From Actinomycetes bacterium (GTDB lineage Bacteria; Actinomycetota; Acidimicrobiia; Acidimicrobiales; GCA-2861595): a stretch of DNA of 47,612 nt. Below the pieces are notes generated by a model that saw only the letters and a program-made list of their open reading frames with translations, had not been told where the DNA came from and did not search any database. Below are positions 42,028 through 47,612 of this stretch, one piece after another. The stretch spans positions 1-47,612 of the forward strand of contig JAHFUS010000024.1 of NCBI GenBank assembly GCA_023264975.1. The letters run 5' to 3'. A program made the position numbers and the translations under genes. The first letter of the stretch is position 1, and each line of letters opens with the position of its first letter.

Positions 42028-44145
42028 ATGCCTCTTGGTGGAACGCACGAGTGGGCATCGGCACATCGCCGCTGCGGCCGTGGCCGTCGCCACGATCATC
42101 GCCGACCTGGTGGGCAGCTCCCCGGTCGGGGCCCGGTCGCCCGGTGCTCGCTCGCCGCCGGCCTGGCCCTTGCGACCGTGCTCGGGGGCCAGGCACGGCC
42201 GGCGACGGCCGGGCCCGACGCCCGCGTCACGGTGACGGCACCGCCATGCGGGGTCCGCGCGGCGGGGGTTGACGGGCAGATCGCCCTCTACACCACAGTG
42301 CAGCCGTCACTCGCCGGCGCCGCCACCGCAGCGCTCGACCGGGCGGGGGCGACGGCCGTGATCGCACGGGCCGGCGGCGTGGTGAGCTTCGTGGCCTCCC
42401 GCCCGGCTGCCGAAGCCGCCCTCGCCGTGGTCGACCCCGGCACGGCGGTGAGCGACGACTGCCGAGGCACCCGGCACGAAGTGCCGAACGACCCCGGCTA
42501 CACGTCGCAGTGGGCGCTGCCTGCCGTACGGGCGCCCGGCGCCTGGGACCGCACCCACGGCTCGGCCGGCGTGGTGGTGGCCGTGATCGACTCGGGGGTC
42601 GACGGCACCCATCCCGACCTGGCCGGCAAGCTGGTCCCCGGCTTCGACGCGGTGAACAACGCGGCGTTGCCGCCCGGCAACAGCGACCGGGCAGGGCACG
42701 GCACGGCGGTGGCGGGCGTCATCGCCGCCATCCCCGACAACGGCGGCGGCGTGGCCGGCCTCGGGTGGGACACGCGGGTGGTGGCCGTCAAGGACGGCGA
42801 CACCAACCCGCTGCGCAGCGCCACGGTGGCGGGGATCCGGTGGGCGGCCGACAACGGCTTCCGCATCATCAACATCAGCTCCGGCTACCTGACGCCCGAC
42901 GCCAATGAGACTGCGGCGGTGGCCTACGCCCGGTCGAAGGGGGCGGTGGTGGTGGCGTCGGGCGGCGACACCTTCGGCGACGGCAACCCGGCCAACTACC
43001 CGGCGAGCGTCGACGGCGTCTTCGGCGTGGGCGCCACCGGCTTCGACGGCACCCGGGCCGGGTACTCCAACGCCGGCAGCGCCATCGACCTGGTGGCGCC
43101 GGGCGGCAGCGGCGACGGCCTTCTGACCCACGACATCCACGTCCTGGCGCCGAACGGCGGCACCACCTTCAAGTCCGGCACCAGCTTCTCGTCGCCCCTC
43201 GTGGCCGCCGCCGCCGCCCTCGTGCTGGCCGCCCGGCCGGGGTCGACGTCGGCCGACGCCCTCGACGTCCTCCAGTCCACGGCCGTCGACCTCGGCCCTG
43301 CGGGCCCTGACCGGGAGTACGGCGCCGGCCTGCTCGACATCGACGCCGCCCTGGCCGCCGTCGGGGTGGTGGTGCGGGTGGGGGCCCCGGTGGCCGGCTA
43401 CCGGCTGGCGGCGTCCGATGGCGGCATCTTCTCGTTCGGCGACACCCCGTTCCTCGGGTCCGCCGGCGCATTTGCGCTGGCCCGGCCCATCGTGGGAATG
43501 GCAACCACGCCGTCCGGCAAGGGGTATTGGCTGGTGGCGTCGGACGGGGGGATCTTCGCCTTCGGTGACGCTCAGTTCCTGGGGTCCACAGGCGCCTTGA
43601 GCCTGGCCCGGCCCATCGTGGGAATGGCAACCACGCCGTCCGGCAAGGGGTATTGGCTGGTGGCGTCGGACGGGGGGATCTTCGCCTTCGGTGACGCTCA
43701 GTTCCTGGGGTCCACAGGCGCCCTCGCCCTCACCAGGCCGATCGTGGGCATGGCCACTACCCGCTCGGGCAGGGGGTACTGGTTGGTGGCGTCGGACGGG
43801 GGGATCTTCGCCTTCGGTGACGCTCAGTTCCTGGGGTCCACAGGCGCCTTGCGCCTGGCCCGGCCCATCGTGGGCATGGCCGCCTCGTCCTCGGGCAAGG
43901 GGTACTGGCTGGTGGCGTCGGACGGGGGGATCTTCGCCTACGGCGACGCCCGCTTCTTCGGGTCAACCGGCGCCATCACCCTTGCCCGGCCCATCGTGGG
44001 CATGGCGGCAACCCCGTCGGGTGCGGGCTACTGGCTGGTGGCGTCCGATGGCGGGATCTTCGACTTCGGCGACGCCCTCTTCCTCGGGTCCGCCGGCGCG
44101 CTGCGGCTCAACCGTCCCGTCGCCGGGATGACGATCGCCAGGTAG
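42028..44145 (+). CDS. Secreted subtilisin-like serine protease with C-terminal 42-residue repeats
   Basis: About 705 residues. The S8 catalytic triad is Asp near 187 (AVIDSGVDGTHPDL), His near 223 (GHGTAVAGVIAA) and Ser near 386 (SGTSFSSPLVAAAAAL). From about 455 to the end are six repeats of about 42 residues with GYWLVASDGGIFAFGDA. LAAGLALATVLGG...ARPATA is a signal peptide. ATG 42028 has GGAGG only 3 nt away, and the first 40 codons have poor GC3. The alternative frame from TTG 42035 (GHRHIAAAAVAVATIIADLV) looks more coding, so a frameshift near 42120-42150 is suspected. It is presumably exported to the cell surface. The stop is 67 nt before the FtsH gene. Confidence 0.88.
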   Translation: MPLGGTHEWASAHRRCGRGRRHDHRRPGGQLPGRGPVARCSLAAGLALATVLGGQARPATAGPDARVTVTAPPCGVRAAGVDGQIALYTTVQPSLAGAATAALDRAGATAVIARAGGVVSFVASRPAAEAALAVVDPGTAVSDDCRGTRHEVPNDPGYTSQWALPAVRAPGAWDRTHGSAGVVVAVIDSGVDGTHPDLAGKLVPGFDAVNNAALPPGNSDRAGHGTAVAGVIAAIPDNGGGVAGLGWDTRVVAVKDGDTNPLRSATVAGIRWAADNGFRIINISSGYLTPDANETAAVAYARSKGAVVVASGGDTFGDGNPANYPASVDGVFGVGATGFDGTRAGYSNAGSAIDLVAPGGSGDGLLTHDIHVLAPNGGTTFKSGTSFSSPLVAAAAALVLAARPGSTSADALDVLQSTAVDLGPAGPDREYGAGLLDIDAALAAVGVVVRVGAPVAGYRLAASDGGIFSFGDTPFLGSAGAFALARPIVGMATTPSGKGYWLVASDGGIFAFGDAQFLGSTGALSLARPIVGMATTPSGKGYWLVASDGGIFAFGDAQFLGSTGALALTRPIVGMATTRSGRGYWLVASDGGIFAFGDAQFLGSTGALRLARPIVGMAASSSGKGYWLVASDGGIFAYGDARFFGSTGAITLARPIVGMAATPSGAGYWLVASDGGIFDFGDALFLGSAGALRLNRPVAGMTIAR
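43390..44142 (+). repeat. Six tandem 126-bp units encoding 42-residue repeats
   Basis: Units of 126 bp encode PIVGMATTPSGKGYWLVASD followed by GGIFAFGDAQFLGSTGALSL, with variation. The units at 43477-43602 and 43603-43728 are nearly identical at DNA level over about 115 bp, while the first and last units are diverged. That points to recent duplication or gene conversion inside the array. The same motif ends the gene at the right edge of the window. Confidence 0.92.
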
Positions 44146-44172
44146 TCCACCCCGCACCCGTCCCCATGTACC

Positions 44173-44205
44173 GGCGGTCGAAATACCGCCTGTCCCGTGT
44201 AACCT
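44173..44205 (+). promoter_or_regulatory. Hairpin and leaderless promoter before the FtsH-like gene
   Basis: GGCGGT (44173-44178) and ACCGCC (44185-44190) form a 6-bp stem around CGAAAT, which could terminate the subtilase transcript or be an operator. TAACCT at 44200-44205 is a -10 located 7 nt before GTG 44213; with no Shine-Dalgarno, the mRNA is probably leaderless. Confidence 0.45.
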
Positions 44206-44212
44206 TGCGCCC

Positions 44213-46141
44213 GTGGCCAAGACTGGTAATGACGACAAGGCATTCCTGGGCGACGACGATCACCCGGGTTTCATCGGCCGGATCAAGAACTCAGGGAAGG
44301 GCCCCCTACTCCTGCTGGTGGGGCTGCTGCTCTTCCTCGTCCTCGTCTACGTCCTCGTGCTCAACGCGCTCCGACCCCACACCCCGGGTCGTGAGATCAC
44401 GATCGACGAGCTCCAGCAGAAGGTGCGTGACAAGGAGATCACCGAGGTCACGCTCCTGGCCGAGGACCACCGCCTCGTCGGCACTGACGCCGGCGGCGAC
44501 TGGTGGACCGGCATCGGCCCCAACGACCTGCTGGCGCCCCAGCTGCTCACCGATTTCGTCCGTAGCGGCCTGCGCACCCGCATCGACACGCAGACCTCGA
44601 AGAACCTGCTGCGCACGGCCACCCAGTTCGTGCTGCCGGCGGCCACGTTCGCCGTCTTCTTCGTCCTGATCTTCTACATGCGCCGCCGGAACGACGGCGA
44701 CAGCTCGGAATGGGCCCTGTTGGGCCGGGCCAAGGGCAGGCGCTACTCCTCGGGCGAGGACTCCAACGTCACCTTCGCCGACGTAGCCGGCCTGGAGGAG
44801 GCCATCACCGAGCTCAAGGAGGTGCGCGACTTCCTCAAGCACCCCGAGACCTTCGAGCGCCTCGGCGCCAAGCCGCCCCGCGGCATCCTGCTCCTCGGCC
44901 CTCCCGGATGCGGCAAGACCCTGCTGGCCAAGGCCGTGGCGGGCGAGGCCGGCGTGCCGTTCTTCTCGGTGTCCGCCTCCTCGTTCATGGAGATGCTGGT
45001 CGGCGTCGGCCCCTCCCGGGTGCGCGACCTGTTCCAGAAGGCCAAGGCGGCAGCCCCCTCGATCGTGTTCGTCGACGAGATCGACGCCGTCGGCCGTACC
45101 CGGTCGTCGGGCTCGATGAACCCCGAGGGCGAGTCCACCCTCAACGAGCTGCTGATCCAGCTCGACGGGTTCGACACCGCCCAGCGGGTCGTGCTCATGG
45201 CCGCCACCAACCGGGCCGACATCCTCGACTCCGCCCTCATGCGCAAGGGCCGCTTCGACCGCCAGGTCGTCATCGACGTGCCCAACAAGGCGGGCCGCCT
45301 CGCCATCTTCAAGGTCCACTCCCGGGGCAAGCCCGTCGCCGCCGATGTCGACCTCGAGCGCTTCGCCGGCCGCACCGTGGGCCTGTCCGGCGCCGACATC
45401 GCGGCCGTGATGAACGAGGCGGCCACCCTCGCCGCCCGCCGCCGCCTCAACTCGATCGGCAACAAGGAGATCTCCGAGGGCATCGACCGGGTCATCTCCG
45501 GCGCCGAACTGCACTCGCACATCCTCAGCCCCGACGAGAAGCGCCGGGTGGCCTACCACGAGGCCGGCCACACCCTGGTGGGCTGGGTCCTCAACTCGGC
45601 CGTCACGGTGGAGAAGGTGTCCATCGTGGCCAGGGGCCACGCCCTGGGGCTCACCTGGAGCCTCCCCATCGAGGACCGCCGGCTCAAGACGCGCTCCCAG
45701 ATGGAGGAGGAGATCACGGCCGCCCTGGCCGGCCTCGCCGCCGAGATGGTGGTCTACGACGACCCCTCGGGCGGCTCGCAGTCCGACCTCATCCGGGCCA
45801 CCGGCCTGGCCCGCCAGATGGTCTACGACCTCGGCATGAGCGACCTCGGCCCGGTGTTCCTCGGGTCGCGTGAGAGCGGCTGGGGCAACGAGCACTCCGA
45901 CCACGTCACCGAGAGGGCCGACCGCGAGGTCAGCCGCATCCTCGACGACGCCAACCAGCGTGCCCGCACCGTCCTCAGCGCCTACCGCTCCCACCTCGAC
46001 CGCCTGGTCGACCTGCTGGTGGCCCAGGAGACGCTCGAATACGTCGACCTCGAGCAGGCGCTGGGCGACCTGCCCAAGGGCCTGCCGTCGGGCGAAGACC
46101 TGGCCGCCGAGGGCCGCCGCACCCGCGCCAGCCGCAACTGA
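44213..46141 (+). CDS. ftsH: FtsH-family ATP-dependent zinc metalloprotease
   Basis: A 642-residue membrane AAA protease. Helices at 31-52 and 138-156 flank a short extracytoplasmic domain. Walker A GPPGCGKT is at 229-236, Walker B VFVDEIDAVGR at 285-295, and the arginine-finger region GRFDRQV at 346-352. Zinc site HEAGH is at 449-453, with Asp525 (GGSQSDL) as third ligand. The pore loop reads MLVGVG at 261-266, where FtsH normally has MFVGVG, so the aromatic pore residue is Leu. The loop before it (VSASSFMEM) and MRKGRFDR also differ slightly. It is probably a second, divergent FtsH rather than the housekeeping copy; that is inferred. GTG 44213, likely leaderless. Confidence 0.92.
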   Translation: MAKTGNDDKAFLGDDDHPGFIGRIKNSGKGPLLLLVGLLLFLVLVYVLVLNALRPHTPGREITIDELQQKVRDKEITEVTLLAEDHRLVGTDAGGDWWTGIGPNDLLAPQLLTDFVRSGLRTRIDTQTSKNLLRTATQFVLPAATFAVFFVLIFYMRRRNDGDSSEWALLGRAKGRRYSSGEDSNVTFADVAGLEEAITELKEVRDFLKHPETFERLGAKPPRGILLLGPPGCGKTLLAKAVAGEAGVPFFSVSASSFMEMLVGVGPSRVRDLFQKAKAAAPSIVFVDEIDAVGRTRSSGSMNPEGESTLNELLIQLDGFDTAQRVVLMAATNRADILDSALMRKGRFDRQVVIDVPNKAGRLAIFKVHSRGKPVAADVDLERFAGRTVGLSGADIAAVMNEAATLAARRRLNSIGNKEISEGIDRVISGAELHSHILSPDEKRRVAYHEAGHTLVGWVLNSAVTVEKVSIVARGHALGLTWSLPIEDRRLKTRSQMEEEITAALAGLAAEMVVYDDPSGGSQSDLIRATGLARQMVYDLGMSDLGPVFLGSRESGWGNEHSDHVTERADREVSRILDDANQRARTVLSAYRSHLDRLVDLLVAQETLEYVDLEQALGDLPKGLPSGEDLAAEGRRTRASRN

Positions 46142-46243
46142 TCACCAGCAGTCCGGTGGCCCCGGGGTCGCCGGGCGTCGTCGCGTCCGGGCGGGTCGGC
46201 GAACCGGCGCCAAGTCGGGCTTTCGGGCGCAACGCTGCGGTTC

Positions 46244-46258
46244 TACGCTGTCATCGTG
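46244..46258 (+). promoter_or_regulatory. Candidate leaderless promoter of the CGCC small protein
   Basis: TACGCT at 46244-46249 stands 6 nt before GTG 46256, with no ribosome binding site between. Same geometry as the sites at 3547 and 26995. Confidence 0.45.
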
Positions 46259-46423
46259 ACCGACATCCTGACAACGCCACCGACGGTCGACGAACAAGCC
46301 CCTGCCCCGGGCTGCGGGTGCTGCAAGCCGCCGGAACCGCCCAGTGTGGACGACCAGATCGCCGCCCTCGAGGCCCGCCAGGCCTCGGTGGAGCTCCGCC
46401 TGCGGGGTCTGCAGGAGCGCTGA
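46256..46423 (+). CDS. 55-residue protein with a CGCC motif
   Basis: A short frame starting at GTG 46256. After a Thr/Pro-rich start it has APGCGCCKPPEPP (three Cys within four residues), then a predicted amphipathic helix or coiled coil, DDQIAALEARQASVELRLRG. The stop is 7 nt before ATG 46431 of the CooC-like ATPase, so the two form an operon. The Cys cluster next to a metallochaperone ATPase suggests a small metal-binding partner. No known family is recognised; it is a bona fide gene on the strength of its promoter, spacing and composition. Confidence 0.6.
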   Translation: MTDILTTPPTVDEQAPAPGCGCCKPPEPPSVDDQIAALEARQASVELRLRGLQER

Positions 46424-46430
46424 CCCTCAC

Positions 46431-47249
46431 ATGGTGAAGCTGGGCGTGGTGGGTAAGGGCGGCACGGGCAAGACCACCACCTCGGCGCTCATCGGCATGG
46501 CCTACGTCGGGCGGGGCAAGCGGGTCGTGGCCATCGACACCGACTCCAACCCCAACCTGTCCATGAGCCTGGGCCTCGATGAGGAGGCGGCCGCCCGGGC
46601 GCCGCTCGTGCCCCGCTCGCTCAACCTCGCCCGCCACGGCGGCGTCACTCCGGCCGACCTCCTGGCGGACTACGGGGTGCCCACGCCGGCTGGCATCACC
46701 CTGCTGCACGCCATGCGGGTCGACCAGGTGGGCTCGGGCTGCAGCTGCGCCAACCATGCGTCCGTGCGCAGCGTGCTGGCCGCCGCCATCGAGGAGGAGG
46801 CCGACCTCGCCCTGGTCGACATGGAGGCCGGGCTCGAACACCTCGGCCGCTCCGGCGGCACCCTGGCCCACGCCGACATCCTGCTAATGGTGATGGAGCC
46901 GACCCGCAAGTCGGTGCTCACCGCCGCCCGCACCATGGCGCTGGCCGAGGAGCTCGGCATCCCGCGGGTGGCCGGCGTGGGCAACAAGGCCACCGCCCGC
47001 GACGGCGGCTTCTTCACCGAGGTGACGGCCGAGTACGGCGTGCCCCTGGCCGGCGTGGTGCCCTTCGACCCCGCAATCGCCATGGCCGATCGCCACGGCA
47101 CCCGCCTCACCCTGGGGCCCGGCCCGGTGGCCGCTGCCATCGAGGCCATCGTCGACTTCGTGGAGTCCCGGTCGGAGCAGCGGGCCGCCCTCGAGCGCGA
47201 GCGCTACCGCATCCAGCGCCGGCTGGCGCAACTCACCGCCCTCAGGTGA
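46431..47249 (+). CDS. CooC-like metallochaperone ATPase (MinD/NifH superfamily)
   Basis: A 272-residue deviant-Walker-A ATPase: GKGGTGKTT at 8-16, AIDTDSNPNLSMSLG (the Asp-x-Asp switch I) at 35-49, and Walker-B-like LALVDMEAGLEHLGR at 127-140. Cys104 and Cys106 in GSGCSCANH are the C-x-C pair found in CooC proteins, which insert Ni into CO dehydrogenase as dimers. No cooS or other CODH gene is in the window. A second possibility is another metalloenzyme chaperone. ATG 46431 is preferred; the frame upstream to 46344 overlaps the small-protein gene. The helical C-terminal tail is basic (RSEQRAALERERYRIQRRL). Confidence 0.83.
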   Translation: MVKLGVVGKGGTGKTTTSALIGMAYVGRGKRVVAIDTDSNPNLSMSLGLDEEAAARAPLVPRSLNLARHGGVTPADLLADYGVPTPAGITLLHAMRVDQVGSGCSCANHASVRSVLAAAIEEEADLALVDMEAGLEHLGRSGGTLAHADILLMVMEPTRKSVLTAARTMALAEELGIPRVAGVGNKATARDGGFFTEVTAEYGVPLAGVVPFDPAIAMADRHGTRLTLGPGPVAAAIEAIVDFVESRSEQRAALERERYRIQRRLAQLTALR

Positions 47250-47419
47250 AGGACGGCGCCGCGCCGCGCTGCCGCTTCTGCGGCGTTGCTGCGCATTGGG
47301 CGTGCAGCGGGCGTTGACCAGCGGCGGCGCCTGACTCCGCGTTCCGGGGTCCTCTGCCGGCGGGACTGGGCTCGAGACCCCGCCCGACTACGGGCGGCAC
47401 GGCAACGCCCGGACAAACG

Positions 47420-47486
47420 GAGATGGGGCCCCTTGCGGGGCCCCATCTCGTCGTGCTCGATGCCGGGCGGCGTACACCGCCCGGCA
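47420..47486 (-). terminator. Two strong hairpins after the right-edge gene
   Basis: TGCCGGGCGG (47461-47470) pairs with CCGCCCGGCA (47477-47486) around CGTACA. A second 13-bp stem lies at 47420-47432 with 47437-47449 around TTGC. On the minus strand the second is followed by CCGTTTGTCC. Both lie downstream of the stop at 47496 and probably end that transcript; the second may also stop reads from the CooC-like gene. The 170 nt from 47250 to 47419 contains nothing else I can support. Confidence 0.7.
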
Positions 47487-47495
47487 GCGGTCGGA

Positions 47496-47612
47496 TCAGC
47501 TGCCGGCAGAGAGTGCCACCACCGGCTGGTTGAGCTTCATGCCGCCGGTGGAGCCGGCGAAACGGGCGTCGCCGAAGGCGAACACGCCGCCGTCGGAGGC
47601 GGTGAGCAGATA
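47496..47612 (-). CDS. C-terminal end of a secreted Acidimicrobiia-type repeat protein
   Basis: A partial gene cut by the right edge. The visible 38 residues contain [20 protein letters not shown] and [18 protein letters not shown] before TGA 47496-47498. This is the same 42-residue repeat as in the subtilase (SDGGIFAFGDAQFLGSTGAL). The N-terminal catalytic or binding part is outside the window, so its function cannot be stated. It points away from the CooC-like gene and is followed by two hairpins. Confidence 0.85.
   Translation of the reverse strand, partial: YLLTASDGGVFAFGDARFAGSTGGMKLNQPVVALSAGS

Noticed and set aside
43390-44142. CRISPR array
   Set aside because: The repeats are 126-bp coding units without spacers, in frame with the subtilase.
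44306-45994. 562-residue minus-strand frame antisense to the FtsH gene
   Set aside because: The FtsH frame is fully supported by motifs; the antisense frame is His/Gly/Asp-rich noise.
1-47612. Insertion sequences, integrases, phage or plasmid genes
   Set aside because: No transposase, integrase or replication protein motifs and no flanking target duplications were seen.

Overview
The window is about 72% G+C (an estimate by eye). It reads as a chromosomal segment of a high-GC actinobacterium, most likely class Acidimicrobiia. The main clue is a 42-residue repeat with the core ASDGGIFAFGDA. It occurs six times in a subtilisin-like protease (43390-44142) and once in a truncated gene at the right edge (47496-47612); such repeats are typical of secreted Acidimicrobiia proteins. 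Leaderless-looking promoters (TANNNT about 6-7 nt before a GTG) also fit an actinobacterium.

Region 1 (1-25430) is a surface-polysaccharide or glycan locus. It has a PglD/NeuD-type acetyltransferase, a PglC/WcaJ-type phosphoglycosyl transferase, many GT4 and GT2 glycosyltransferases (one a 1066-residue GT2-GT4-GT4 fusion), a polysaccharide deacetylase, a Wzm/Wzt-type ABC exporter, a GNAT acetyltransferase and an AsnB-type amidotransferase. It continues with a PglF/CapD nucleotide-sugar 4,6-dehydratase, a DegT aminotransferase, a Wzc-like chain-length/BY-kinase protein and a polytopic protein that may be a polymerase. PglF-, PglE- (DegT), PglD- and PglC-like proteins together could make and load a UDP-diacetylbacillosamine-type priming sugar. 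A leaderless, frameshifted stub of an NAD-dependent sugar epimerase lies at 3559-3683.

Region 2 (about 25460-32350) is the most unusual part. Two Tat-exported, cysteine-rich proteins share nearly the same signal peptide. They sit with three HPr-kinase-like proteins (one with its P-loop destroyed), three PqqD-like peptide chaperones (one with a histidine-rich tail), an NTP_transf_5 nucleotidyltransferase and a Thr-rich secreted protein. HprK, PqqD and nucleotidyltransferase genes are known to travel with some RiPP loci, including phosphorylated lasso peptides. Here no lasso cyclase, B2 protease or radical-SAM gene is present, and the obvious candidate substrates are Tat-exported disulfide-rich proteins. 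I propose this as a candidate undescribed protein-modification system.

Region 3 (32382-41996) is mixed metabolism: a diiron acyl-ACP desaturase behind a perfect 20-bp palindrome, a 1-Cys peroxiredoxin, a thiolase, a heterodimeric ABC exporter, a small conserved protein, TadA, and a membrane-anchored Asp-box (BNR) beta-propeller.

Region 4 (42028-47612) has a secreted subtilase with the 42-residue repeats, an FtsH-type protease with a changed pore residue, a 55-residue CGCC protein followed by a CooC-like metallochaperone ATPase, and the end of another repeat protein. No tRNA, rRNA, CRISPR array, transposase or integrase was recognised.
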